Below, piece after piece: positions 11,701 to 22,786 of a stretch of 64,000 bases of DNA. Made by a program: the position numbers and the translations under genes. How positions within the stretch are numbered: position 1 is the stretch's first letter; the number at the start of each line of letters is the position of its first letter. The notes beneath the pieces were generated by a model that was not told where the DNA came from, made no database searches, and saw nothing but the letters and a program-made list of their open reading frames with translations. The DNA comes from Colias croceus (taxonomy: Eukaryota; Arthropoda; Insecta; Lepidoptera; Pieridae): positions 7,822,001 to 7,886,000 of the forward strand of contig NC_059545.1 in NCBI RefSeq assembly GCF_905220415.1, given 5' to 3'.

Positions 11701-14700
11701 CATTGTTGTTGATAATCTTATTTCCCTAAGAAGCATCAGCACAAATGTGAACAAGCAATCTTTGTATTCAAAGTTCACCTCAGTATATTTTGTGCTTTGT
11801 AACATAATATTCAAATTAACAAAATATCACGTATGCACAAAAATACATAGGTGAAACAATCAAACATTAAGTAGCTATCAGCTATAGACGTAATATGATA
11901 GCAATTACCAATTATAATTGAATTACATTTTAAAAGACAATCAAATTAACGTACAATACGCATCAATTAGATAAGAACTTAATAGTGATCCTAGATTAAT
12001 AAATATGTACAGCGTACACAAAAAAAAATTATATATAAAATTTTTGTTTTCGTTTTCCCAGTTATTCTTATATCTCTTTGATACTACAATAAATGCAGTG
12101 GTTTCGCTTCATTTGAACTACATATTTAGTTAATCATTACAAAAATCATCACTGATGCTTCGCTTAGAAACTAACTACATATTTAAGGTTGAATAAATTT
12201 AAATCAACGAACATCTAAACTATCACATACAATGTTTAAGATGAACACATTTATTTTTTAGCCTTACTCTCAAATTTATTTTCAATCAATTCATACTAAT
12301 ATTATAAATGCGAAAGTAACTCTGTCTGTCTGTCTGTTACTCAATCACGCCTAAACTACTGAACCAATTTGTATGAAATTTGGTATGGAGATATTTTGAT
12401 ATCCGAGAAAGGACATAGGCTACCTTTTATTGCGAAATATGTACCACGGGCGAAGCCGGGGCGGACCACTAGTTGTATATAAAATATAAACATAACGTAT
12501 TCACGCACGATAAACGTAAAACAAAGACTTCTAGAATCAGATGCGAAGCTAAAATGTAATCCAATCCACGGCTATGCGAACAAACTAGATCATATATATC
12601 ATACAACTATGTGTTTATTTGCGTGGAAGACCCACAAGCTTGAATACTGACCTATTATAATTTAGTCATAAACCTATGCTAGTGTATCTAGTAATAGATA
12701 TTAGAATTAATTTACATTTGTACGACAATGATGCAACCATCTAAATGATGATAATAGTCTTTGTTTCTTATGTTTGCTTGTTTTGTTGAGAAAATATAGT
12801 AACACTATCTTTTGTACTTGCTAATTTAAGCATAGCAACATATCTTTTGTATTTATTAATTTAGACATATAAGGTATCAATAAATGGCATGCTATAGGAG
12901 CGTCCAACAGTGGACTAATATAGCTTGAAAAGAGTGAAGATATCCATATAAAAACTGAAATAATGAAAAAAACAAACCTGTAATTCAGATTGGTTCTGGA
13001 AAGCATCCGCCCAGCATTGTATGAGACTAAGGACTTTCTCCTGTACAACTGTTGGCGGATCATTCTTGGGGCCAATTAGTTTTACCTGTTAAAAATAATT
13101 GTTTTAAATAAGTATGTAATTAATATTTTTTCCATAATCATTTGTAGAATTTACAAACATTAAACATAAATAATTAATTGTATAATGATTTTTTATTGAA
13201 TTATCAATTAATTGAATTCAATAAATAAATATTCTCTTAAACATTATTACATAATATTACACTATTAGGTCACCCAACCCAATAAACTAGTTTTTATATT
13301 ACACAATATTACAACATACTTTTTTTGTCTCTAATTATTCATAATTTAACATTTTATTAATTTTCATGAATGTAAAACTTTTTCTTTGTGTTGAAAAAAT
13401 ACTTAGTCTTAAAATAGTTAAACATAATTATGTTTATAAATTAACATAATATGTAATAAATGTTATTTGTTATTCCTGTATGTAAATGAACCAGTTTATG
13501 TTCTAACAAGAGGTAGAATATACTCATTATCAGAGATGACATCATAAAACTATAATCATATTCTATTAAATACTTATTTAGTAAAAGAGATATTTGTTAT
13601 TTGAAATTATTTGTATATTGACCTTTTTATCTTATACAGAGTACAGACTGATAAAAACTTGATCATTATTTATGCTTTTATCAACAAAACCTTGTACCTC
13701 ATATATTTGTTTATGTACAATGATATTAAAGAAAGCTAGAAGACAGGATACATTAATCGTTGTCTTTGTAAATTTTTGTCCTTTTTAAATTTGTATAAAT
13801 CGTCTTACTTACTTTTATCATTACTTTTTGTTTCTCTTTTGAATGTAAAAATGTTGGTTAGTGGAACTTTTAATGTATGGAGGCGGGCATTGGCACTTGT
13901 GCCACAGCTTATTTAAGCTTTTATGTGTGCCATTGTTCATAAAGTTTTTGTAATGTGTGTTTTTATTGTTCCAAATAAACAACTTTGAATTTTGAATTCC
14001 GTGTAAGTTCAAGATTGTTGAATATATTACGGTAAAAATAGATTTATATGGAATATAGATAATTCAGTGTGCAAAATAATATTACCATTTGTAATAAATT
14101 GTTATACTATTTAAATTGTTAATTGAATTCTATGTACAAAGAATATTCACATATATCTGTCTATATAGTATATGTGAATTCAAGGCACAGACGGCATGTG
14201 AATGACATTTATCAGATAAGATTTGTTTATATTGTAAATCTTTTATGTAGTATTCATTTTACTCATTATTCAAATATAAGCTATGAACTTTATCTATACA
14301 TGATTTGATTCAAAGGAATTTAGAGAATATAGAAAACCAAATATACATTTATATAATAGGGTACATTTTCCTACATTTAATATATTCTTTAATGGAATTT
14401 AGACAAGTTATTAATAATAATGTTTACATGTATAATAAATTACATGTATATTTGGAATGTTACATCATATCAAATTCTCTAATACTCATAGTTATGGTCA
14501 AGGTGAGATATAATTAGGTAGCATTAGTCTACTTTAAATGTTGCCTACTAATTATTATCAGTAGATAAATACTTTAATTGTCAAGGGCATATCAATTTAT
14601 TCAACTCACCAGCTCAGATATAAACTCTTTGTTGCAAACCAAGATGTGGAAAGGCTTTCCACAATTCTTTACACAACTCTCAAGTACAGTCAAAGTGTAC

Positions 14701-15128
14701 ATCACAATGGTATAGTTTTTTCCAGCACTTTGTGTTAGTCTTTTTCTTATCGCCTTTATTGCATCCTTAGGCCCATCTGTACTACTATTTATAATATCAC
14801 ATATTTCCATGTTAAGAGCCCAGTTCTCTGAAGGAAGGGAGCCATCAGTAGCTTGTTCTGTAAAAAATCACAAGTTGTTAACTTTTGCTAACGTTTAATG
14901 AGCATTTTTAGACGCTTTTGTTCCAGGATTTTTAAGGATCTGTTTAATGTTTAGTTTTGAGTACTAAAGATTTCAGGGGAACAAAGAAATTATGATATTT
15001 GATATTAAATGCGCAACAACTTTAAAATGTCATAAGAATATATTATATTTAGGTCACAGTTCATTCTATTTACCTATTTTTTGACCAACCGGCGTAGCAA
15101 AAGGGTTTCCCACTCCAAAGAAAGACAT
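5762..15128 (-). CDS. Tom1: TOM1-like VHS/GAT-domain endosomal sorting adaptor, complete (13 coding exons)
   Basis: The exons, in coding order, are 15074-15128, 14610-14857, 12978-13085, 11092-11187, 10034-10135, 9212-9358, 8389-8540, 7758-7831, 7584-7649, 7401-7503, 7049-7139, 6536-6595 and 5762-5959. All are GT-AG bounded and join in one frame to give 499 aa, close to the ~490 aa of animal TOM1. It starts MSFFGVGNPFATPVGQ. Exons 1-3 encode the VHS domain (for example CKNDPP-type core, residues ~1-135). Exons 6-7 encode the GAT helices that bind ubiquitin and Tollip (~residues 205-300). Exon 9 holds ALIDLSDD, resembling the clathrin-box region of TOM1. Exon 10 holds DEFDMFAQSR, and the C-terminus is DQDSMFAL, matching the family's acidic-MLFAL end. 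The protein recruits ubiquitinated cargo and clathrin on endosomes. Exon 7 is very GC-rich compared with its neighbours. Confidence 0.93.
7360..7400. repeat. (GTATGT)n-type microsatellite abutting a TOM1 splice donor
   Basis: On the minus strand the intron after exon 10 starts GTATGTGTATGTGTATAATT and continues as short GTGTATG repeats. The simple repeat therefore begins at the donor GT itself. Confidence 0.7.
8041..8370. repeat. Minisatellite of degenerate GTGACGTG units in TOM1 intron 7
   Basis: Dozens of near-identical 7-15 bp words (GTGACGTGTTGTGAC and variants) lie in the intron between exons 7 and 8 and end about 20 bp from exon 7. A higher-order unit of about 90 bp is visible: GTCGCTGATG appears near 8067, 8161 and 8249, each followed by (G)TGATATATGCTAAAA and then GTGACGTG runs. 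TGACGT core words recur throughout. Confidence 0.85.
8598..8785 (+). mobile_element. Helitron-like element (degenerate 3' end)
   Basis: It begins TCACTACATAGTATAAAA and carries ACTACGCAACGGATTTTGATG, as expected for the lepidopteran short interspersed family. It ends in GAAGCCGCGGGCGG, which in better-preserved copies (16546-16768, 56244-56457) is followed by AAAGCTAG. The CTAG end is missing here. Confidence 0.55.
8982..9197 (-). mobile_element. Helitron-like element, complete ends (TC...CTAG)
   Basis: On the minus strand it starts TCTACACTAATATTATAAAG after an A and ends GCACAGCTAG before a T. TC...CTAG ends with insertion between A and T and no target duplication are the Helitron hallmarks. 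The interior includes GACCAACAGGAGCGGAGCC. A relative in the same orientation is at 25515-25709. Confidence 0.75.
9388..9515 (-). repeat. Dispersed repeat, inverted partner of 1867-2005
   Basis: The reverse complement shares ordered blocks with 1867-2005, including GGTCGCGTCATGG and ATCTTTGAATCTTGCCAAAG. It lies in the TOM1 intron between exons 5 and 6. Confidence 0.6.
12291..12472 (+). mobile_element. Helitron-like element in a TOM1 intron
   Basis: It starts TCATACTAATATTATAAATG and contains CTGTCTGTCTGTTACTC. It ends ACCACGGGCGAAGCCGGGGC followed by GGACCACTAG and then T. It is nearly identical to 53880-54068. Confidence 0.75.
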
Positions 15129-15793
15129 TTTTGTTTTTTATTTAATTAATTCTTGTATTTATCAATATTTTTCACCGATTTCACTTGTCACTTTGTCATA
15201 ACTCATAATTTCATTATCGCGCAAACGTCAAGTAAACGTCGTTCCGCTACACAGACTTGTGCTACATTTTAGATTTTCATAACAAAAATTATCTATATAA
15301 AAAACTCATTTTAAACACTTATGTAAAATTATACAATCTCAACATTAATTACATTTAACATTGTTTACAAAGTAATTAATTGGTATAGTAATAATTATAT
15401 TTTTACAATGCGATGCAATTTTATTATCTGTGATTTTGAATTCGAGCGGTAAATTTGAAATAGAGAAGAGGAAAACGGCGCAAATAAATAATAAAATACA
15501 AAATTTGAAATTATTGCTCTTTTCAGGAAATTTAATATTTTTACATTTTTAGATATTATGACGAATAAATTCTATATGTTTTGTCACTATTTTTTAGTAA
15601 TTTATTATGTCACGGGCTGTGGTCACGGGTCATATCAGCCAAATAGCCAAATAAATAAACAATTCAATTTGGTATCCTAGAAACGGCCGCGGTGTTTTGT
15701 TCAATCAACGTATCTATTTTTCTTTCTATTTAATAAAGACATTCTTGTGTAACGCTGGGAGTAACGGTTTAGCATAATCGACCCTGATTGAAT
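15129..15793. promoter_or_regulatory. Divergent upstream region shared by TOM1 and DRC3
   Basis: About 665 bp separates the TOM1 start codon (minus strand) from the DRC3 start codon (plus strand). No other gene lies between. A bidirectional promoter is the natural inference. Short GC-rich patches occur at 15226-15260 and around 15685. No TATA box or initiator can be assigned with confidence. Confidence 0.4.
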
Positions 15794-18700
15794 ATGACTG
15801 AGAAAAAATCTCTAAACAGTTTGATCATACATCCTGCTATTGAACCAGGAGTTATTGATAATGCAATGCTCACCAGATGCATTCTCGAATACGGTAAATT
15901 TATTAAATATTCCTATAGTCATCTATTGATAACAACATATTTTCTATATTATAATTACATACGAAAAACTTTTATTTTATATGTAACTATTTTGTGCCCG
16001 AAATAATTGAATGTTCTAAAAATCACAAACGTTTTTTGGTAGGCAGACTAAACAAATTTTTTATTATAGGTAGGTACTTTAGCATTGACTTTTTTCTCTA
16101 GGTCCAACTGAAGAAGCAGGAAGACTTTTTGCTGAAGAAGGTGTTCATTTAGACGAAGCACCTATAGTACGATTAGAGTTTCAAAATATCTTGAGAATTG
16201 ATCATTTATGGATGTTAAAATCGTTAAGAAAATTAACTTTAGCTCACAACTTAATTGAAAAAATAGAAAACTTAGAACAATTGACTGGTTTAAATGAATT
16301 AGATTTATCATTCAATAAAATAGAGAAGATTGAAAATTTAGACGAATTAGTCAACTTGGAAGTTCTTACTTTATTCCATAATAGAATACGAAAGTTGGAA
16401 AATATGGAGACATTAGAGAATTTGCTGGTTTTTAGTATTGGCGATAATTTGATTGAAGATTATAAAGAGGTCAGATTTATAAAGTTTCTCTGCATTTTCT
16501 TGTATTATCATCTAGGTACCTACTACTACTTCATAAATGAGTGAATCTAACATAATATATTATAAAGGCGAAAGTTTGTATGGATGTTTGTTAATTGTTA
16601 CTCTTTCACGTAAAAACTACTGAATGGATTTGAATGAAATTTAGCACACATATAGAGGGTAACTTGGATTAACACATAGGATAGGTTTCATCCCGGAAAT
16701 CCCACGGGAACGGGAACTGTGCGGGTTTTTCTTTGAAAAAGCGGGCGAAGCCGCGGGCGGAAAGCTAGTATTTACTATTTACATCTTTTTCTATAGATGT
16801 CGTATCTCCGAAGATTTCGCAAACTCCGCTCAGTTAGTTTCAAAGGCAACCCATGTTGTGATGATCCAATGACCAATCAGTTTTTGAAATCTGCTCTAAC
16901 CAGAGTTACTTATCTCGACTATAAACTAATTACGGAGGAAGAGAGAGAAGCTGGCCAAGCTATATTTCGGTAAAAGTATAAAAAATTGTATTGCTTGAAG
17001 TTTTATTAGAGCCTAGAATAAGTATTTTATGGTTCCCTTTTATAAATAGTTGACAAAAGTTTGAAATGAGTTACCTACCAACATATTATAACTACCGACC
17101 GACCGACGTGTCGTATTTTTTGCCCCATGAAAAAAATAAAGGATACCTATTCGTTAAATCTAAATACAAGTTTCGGATTAACTATGCCAATGACCTTTTT
17201 GAGTAATTGTGTCAAATTACAATTAATGTGATAAAAAAAATGCTTTTTCCATTTAAAATTTAAATAACGGCTTGATTATAACGGTTCATATTTTATGTAT
17301 GACTGTAAAATCAAATTACAATCATAATATGGCGCTGAATCGATCATATTCTTTGTTTTTTTTCACATGGGTAAACCACTTTCGTTTAATTTTAGCGGTC
17401 TTCTCCGTAAGTTAGACGATGCAGATGAAAAATCGGAAAAAGCGCGAATAGCCAAAGAAGAATACGACGCTAAAGTGAAATTCTACGCGCTATCGTTTGT
17501 GGAGTATTTGAGTGGGCCGGAGTTGATCGAATCCATGTTCGAGAAAGATCCAGATGGTTCGTTGCTTCTGAAGATCGGAGGAGAGCTTCTTGGATTTTAT
17601 GAACAGTGGGTATTTTTCTTAGAAACGTAAAAAAAATTGTAATAGGTACTTTTAAAATTTGACAATTATAATCCGATATACAAAATAATAATCCAATATA
17701 ATTCTTCGTCATTAAGACAGTACGTATATACAAATAATCCGATGATATTTTTTTTGTAAAGGTAAACCTACTTTATTATTTCTTTTCATTTCATTAATGC
17801 ATTTAAAGATCCTAAACTTATCGTCTCTTTATGTAGCAATTCTACTTTTCATATTGTTTTTCAATTTAATTTAACATTAATTTTGTTATTGAATTTCAGA
17901 TACAAGGAACAATACGTAGAAACGATGGCGGGTCTAGTGGAATTCGCACAAGGGGCGTATAACGCGAGGCAGCACGAAATAAAGCTCTTCAAAGACCTTG
18001 TGGATAATGCCTTGGAAGAAAGTGTTAAGAAGAGTAAGCAGTAAGTATACCGTTTATTACTTTAATAACGCTAAAATTGTTTAAAGTTATAGAGGAAACT
18101 ATAATGCAATTATTTGAGTGGAAGTCAAAATAAAGATAGAAGATGGAAGTCAAAATAAAGATAGAAGTGCATAAATGAAGTTCAATTTTGTTAGTCCCTA
18201 CCTCATCCACGTTAAAGACTTCATCAGTTGTAAAGAAAACGCACAAAAAAACAGAATTTAACACAATTCGTTTATTTATCTCTGTATAATTTTATTCTTA
18301 TTTGAAATGTGTAGGGTAGTAGAAGAATTTGAAACCAAAAAGAAACCGTTGGTAGAACAAATGAATGAAATAATCAACAAAGTGACAGCGAAACAAGCGA
18401 CCATAGAGCAAGTAGAGCCAAATATCATAGACGCGGGAGAGGCGTTCAATGAGCTTGTCTATGATCTGTGGAAGAAACTAATGTCCATTGAAATGCAATT
18501 GTATGAACGCTGCGAGGTAATTAGATTATTAGTTTTGAAAAATCTAGCAAAAAATTGCGAAATGCGACGTACTTAGATCCACCTTCTTCTTCCGACACTT
18601 TTTTAGTGAAGAGCTAATTTATATAGCAACATTTTTCCATAATTTATAACTTAAATGATTCTCCTTTACAACATAATAAAGCAAAAACACCACAATAAAA

Positions 18701-20579
18701 AAACATGGTTTTGCTTTGCTAATCCATAATAAGCTCTTGTATTTTGCTAATAGTGTATTTTACTTTTCAAGACATTTTTACTAGATATTGAATTTATGGA
18801 AGAGTAAATAAATTATTATTAAGCTATTGCATAGCTTCTATCGCGGGCCTTGAGCGCGGGGACCGAATCGAGAAATTCCGTAACGAAAAAACCTCACGCT
18901 CCCCACTCCGACGGGCGGAGGTGTGGCTTGAAGGCATAGCATGCAATAGCTTTACCGCGGCAGTCCCCGAGTGCCACACGTCGTTTTTATTGGAAGTTTT
19001 GTTTCTATGGTCTCTACATTAAAATATTTTTGGCTCCATATCGTTTATTGTTCCATCAATTCATCTTCTTTTATTGATGAATAAGAACACTTGTAGGAAT
19101 CCAGGGTCCAATTCTCAGTGAACATGACGGAAATGATAACGAAGCTTCTAGAAGTGTCTAGAAACGCGTTCGGTGCGTGGCGGGAACATGAAGGCATTTG
19201 GTCGATGAGACAGTTTGAAACGCTGTCCAAACTCTTGGGTAATAAAGTTATGTTGGGAGATGCGCCGCCAGAATTGTTTGAGGTTTGTAATATTATGTTT
19301 AGTTTAATGCGAGACTATTGAGGACATAATAACATCATTTAATTTTTTTTTATGCTTCGATAGGGGAGCGCTTGGTCACGATCTCGCCTGATGGTAAGCT
19401 GAGATGTGGCCTGAGATGGAGCGTGCTTCCCTAGAATGTACCTGTTCACTCTCCTCTTGAATTTTAAGTCTTTTTGTTACAGTACAGCATGATTAATTTT
19501 TACTGCGTTTTTATGTAGTATCTATCAACCGAAACAGTTAGAGGGGAATAGATTTTGTTTTTGTGGACCACAACACAGTGGAATGATATATTCTTGTGAA
19601 AAATTGAATAATTAGAGTCGACTAGGTTGAAGTGTCATTTTTTTTTCTAATTAGTAATATCAAAACTGTTGAAATGATATTTTTGGTTTTATGGTAATAG
19701 ATGGCGCGCGGTGTGTCCCTTAGACACATAAAACTGAAAGGATAGAATAAATTCGATTGCTCTGACGGGTCACGAGTGGCTGAGTTGGTCAGGCATCCGC
19801 CCCGGAATGGCGCGAAAGGATGCGGGTTCGAGTCCCGTCTCGTGATCGATTTTTTTCTATTTATTTATAAATTTATAATATTAAAACTTCTAAAGCAAAT
19901 TATCTTCTATATCACAGGTAATGATGGACAGAGACGCGATGATGAATCTAGTAGCACAATCGTCGGATAATCACATGAGGTTCATTGACGCTCGCGAGGA
20001 CTTGCTCATGACTCGCGCTAATAACTGGCGCGATGAACTCGTGCAAGGGACTAATGAGTGAGTAGTTGTAATTTACTAACTCGGTTTCTAAAAAATCACC
20101 AGCTATGATACACTACCAATAAAGTTACTAATGGCTATTGATAATATTTATATTAAAAAAAAAAGCTATATTAAAAAAGCTCTATCTTTTATAACCCTAT
20201 ATTCTAAAAGTAATGCAATTTAAGTAGGTATTATATAATTATCCGTTATTTGATCCGTTAATTTGATTTCACAATGATTAAGATAATAGTATTATTTTTT
20301 TATACGTATGCCAGGTTTTTTTATTTCATACAAATCCGTATCTTATCGTAATTTTATTAAAAAAAATACGAAAATAAAAAATCCAAACGTTACATACCGT
20401 CTGATTAAAACAATATTTTATTACATTTTTTTAGCAACGAAGTGAAACGCAACCGCGATCGCATAGCCGAGATCTATTATTTCATAGACAACCAAAGAGA
20501 AGAATGGACGGACATGCAAATGAGCATGACGGAAACCGTGGACCCTGAAACGGCTGCGTTGCTGGCTGATGAGTTTTGA
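15794..20579 (+). CDS. Drc3: Dynein regulatory complex subunit 3 (DRC3/LRRC48), complete (9 coding exons)
   Basis: The exons are 15794-15893, 16102-16469, 16797-16969, 17396-17605, 17900-18040, 18315-18516, 19097-19282, 19918-20057 and 20435-20579. They are all in frame and give 554 aa (animal DRC3 is ~520). The start is ATG-ACT-GAG (MTEKKSLNSLIIHP); the two codons upstream are not needed. Exons 2-3 hold four to five leucine-rich repeats (LRKLTLAHNLIEKIENLEQL, LNELDLSFNKIEKIENL, LEVLTLFHNRIRKL) and an LRR cap. Exons 4-9 are charged and helical with coiled-coil character, ending ETAALLADEF. DRC3 is part of the nexin link between outer microtubule doublets and controls dynein in motile axonemes, so expression in sperm is expected. 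The exon 2 donor is GTCAGA, off consensus but GT. Intron 7 carries a tRNA-like sequence. Confidence 0.93.
16546..16768 (+). mobile_element. Helitron-like element in DRC3 intron 2
   Basis: It starts TC after an A (TCTAACATAATATATTATAAAG) and contains GGATAGGTTTCATCCCGGAA. It ends GAAGCCGCGGGCGGAAAGCTAG before a T. The 3' part, with the CCGCGG hairpin close to CTAG, matches 56244-56457. The 3' end lies only about 30 bp from the exon 3 acceptor. Confidence 0.75.
18821..18987 (+). repeat. GC-rich ~170 bp dispersed repeat, copy 2
   Basis: It is the same unit as 5050-5225, in the opposite orientation, starting AAGCTATTGCAT. It carries the words GCGGGCCTTGAGCGCGGGG and CTCACGCTCCCCACTCCGAC. It lies in DRC3 intron 6. 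Confidence 0.75.
19770..19846 (+). tRNA. tRNA-like gene or pseudogene in DRC3 intron 7
   Basis: Perfect internal pol III boxes are present: A box TGGCTGAGTTGG at 19777-19788 and B box GGTTCGAGTCC at 19825-19835. A 7 bp acceptor stem pairs TCACGAG (19770-19776) with CTCGTGA (19839-19845), the T stem pairs GCGGG with CCCGT, and a T7 terminator follows at 19850-19856. The anticodon arm is the weak part. The best fold is CCGCC/GGCG with loop CCGGAAT, giving GGA with C at position 33, which is abnormal because eukaryotes normally read serine UCC with an inosine anticodon. It may be a tRNA pseudogene or the head of a SINE; transcription is plausible, decoding is doubtful. Confidence 0.5.
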
Positions 20580-20984
20580 TATATTTGATAGATCTTGGTT
20601 AGGTTGGGTTGGAAATATGGAGCAAAAAGTATATGGGTATACTATTCTGCAGTTGTAGGAATATCGATGTACTTATGTAGTTTGCACTTAGTGGGTCGAA
20701 AACAAGTATTGGTAATGTTAGTTTTTGTCAATATAGTTTTTTCTTCCAATTATTTACATATAATATGTAGTTACAAAAAAATACATGCATAATTTTATAA
20801 TATTTACTTTGTTTCTGTTTTGTGACCATTGACCATTGATTATATTTTTTGCATACTTACTTTGAACATGAAATACCTAAGTAGGTACTATACTTTATTG
20901 ATGTTCCTTGATGTATGATTATGAATGAATGAATAAATGAATGATTTATCTTTAATGTATATTTTTGTTGGAGACTTTTAAGAC
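20580..20984 (+). other. DRC3 3' UTR and flank
   Basis: No gene is seen. An AATAAA at 20932-20937, in a run of GAATGAAT repeats, is a candidate poly(A) signal for DRC3. Confidence 0.45.
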
Positions 20985-21163
20985 TAAGGCCCCGTTTCCA
21001 CCTGCAAGAAAACTTCCGCGAGAAGTGTCCGACAGTCTGTCTGACAGCAACTTGCACGTCTACTTGCAGGTGGAAACGCCGAGTTTACACATGCAAGCTG
21101 CTGTCAGACAGACTGTCGAACAGTTCTTGCAGAAGTTTACTTGCAGGTGGAAACGGGGCCTTA
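20985..21163. mobile_element. Foldback MITE with long terminal inverted repeats
   Basis: The left end TAAGGCCCCGTTTCCACCTG is the exact inverse of the right end at 21144-21163, continuing through GCAAG/CTTGC. The interior is itself symmetrical: the word CTGTCTGACAGCA and its inverse TGCTGTCAGACAG lie either side of a central copy of the CTTGCAGGTGGAAACG word. At 179 bp it is non-coding. The TSD is unclear. Confidence 0.8.
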
Positions 21164-21415
21164 TAATAATGAACAAAATTAAAAAATAAATATTACATTT
21201 TAAAATAAAATATTTAAGTATGTAATTACAATATAGGTATAACAAGTTTCCCTTTCAAATACATTTCCATAGATTTAATAAAACCAGAATAAAACCATTC
21301 ACGTCAGCTTGACGGTTAGCTTTTAGCCACTAAGGTTTTGGCGCGAAACTTTTGTTTTGTGACAGTCCTCGTTAATGGACTAGGTATTCACTATGGAGTA
21401 AAGCTATCAGAAATT

Positions 21416-21487
21416 GAGAATTGTTTACATTTATTTATTGCGTCTTCTCTGTCTGTGGCAACTTCGTCGATTACTTCTAATTTCTGC
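21416..21487 (-). pseudogene. Relic of a third ECI1 copy (start of exon 4)
   Basis: On the minus strand, after an intron-like TTTACAG, the frame reads EVIDEVATDREDAINKCKQF. Exon 4 of the two intact copies reads VGLIDDVASDKEDAINKCKEF (A) and VSLIDDVATDKEDAINKCKEF (B). Similarity stops abruptly after the KCKQF codons. The relic lies downstream of copy A on the same strand, so the locus once had at least three exon-4 units. Confidence 0.7.
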
Positions 21488-22173
21488 CTGTAAATATTAT
21501 TATGGCGAGATACGTAAGATAATTAAGAATTATCAGGGGCGTCGGAAAAACACTAAACAGCGTTTTGAAATTCTTCAAAATATTTATAACCATTTTAAAT
21601 TTTTATGCTTTAGGTATGTTAGTCTGTTGTCTTTTTTTTAGTTCTATAAAACTAAAAAAAACCTAAAACAAAAAATAAAAACCTAAGTAGGTCTGTAGGT
21701 ACTAGAAAAAAAATGTCGTCCTTCGGGCGAGAATGTTTCAACATGGGTTATCATATTTTATTGTTTAAAATAACCGTACACAACTGTTATTTATTTTTTT
21801 CGAGTCAACAATGTTTCATTAAATAAAATAATAATTCGTTGAGATTAAGGACAATAAAAACAGTTTGTTTAACATTGCGAAAGACGAAAACGCCTTCAAA
21901 TTTTTTTAGACTCGAAAAAATTTGCACGTAACGTTAGGTAGGTATAGGTAACGTTAGTACTTATAGGTAACTAGGGTTATAATGAAACCAAAATAAAAAT
22001 TAAGTATTTATACAGATAAATATATCTAACAAAGAAACATCATTCATTTACTCAACATACAGTACCTATAATAATATACAATCGTGTCTAGTCATATTAT
22101 GATCTAAAATTGTATACAATTAATTGACATTCACGTGGATGCGTTTTTTTACATTTTACAGGTAAAAAGGGTA

Positions 22174-22463
22174 ATGCTTCCTCCACACTACTCGCGAAGT
22201 TCCTCGGCGAAGTACTCGGCCGAAGTTGACTGAAGTCCGCGGTGCTACACTACACACTCGTTCAACTTCGCGAGGAGCGCATACGTTCATATTCAGAACG
22301 AACTTCAGGTAACTTCGTGCCCTTTGAATCGGGCGCAAAAACCGACAACAAACGGAAGTCGGCCGAGGCGAGGTAAAGTTGGACGAAGTAAGCCGAAGTG
22401 CCTCTCTACATTATTCTATTCGTCTAACCTCGTTCAACTTCGCGAGTAATGTGGAGGAGGCAT
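22174..22463. mobile_element. Foldback MITE inserted beside ECI1 copy A
   Basis: Inverted ends ATGCTTCCTCCACACTACTC and its near-exact inverse (GAGTAATGTGGAGGAGGCAT) extend inward through GCGAAGTT/AACTTCGC. The interior is made of GAAGTTGAACGA-type words. The paralogous position downstream of ECI1 copy B (about 26.62 kb) lacks it. Confidence 0.8.
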
Positions 22464-22490
22464 AATATTTTACTACAAGGTATATCTAAT

Positions 22491-22769
22491 ACCCCAGCCA
22501 CACTATGCTACTCGTCCTGCTCATCGCGCTGCCGCTCGCCTCGATATTGCCGTCTGGCCACACACTGCTCTACTCGCGCGATTAATCGCGACGCTCTTCA
22601 TTTCGCACTCGTATTGCCGGTCCTTTGACTCAAAAGCCGACAAAATAGGGAGCAGTGAGCAGGACGATGAGCACGACGAGTGGCATGACGAGTAACGTGG
22701 CCACACTACGTCCCTGCCTACTTTCCTCGTCACTTCCCACACCACTCGTTCAAGTCGTGTGGCTGGGGT
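22491..22769. mobile_element. Second foldback MITE, ending 17 bp from the ECI1-A stop
   Basis: The ends ACCCCAGCCACAC and GTGTGGCTGGGGT are inverted copies. The interior repeats ACTCGTC and GAGCAGGACGA words in both orientations. It begins 27 bp after the previous MITE, and the equivalent place in copy B (about 26.65 kb) is empty. Confidence 0.8.
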
Positions 22770-22786
22770 TTAAGGTATGAAAAGTT

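Noticed and set aside
17367..17395. Upstream extension of DRC3 exon 4 as a separate start (MGKPLSFNFSG)
   Set aside because: A TTTTAG acceptor at 17395 joins GLLRKLDDADE to exon 3 in frame; the upstream part is intron.
22521..22745. 74-codon minus-strand frame
   Set aside because: It lies wholly inside a foldback MITE and is made of its repeated words.
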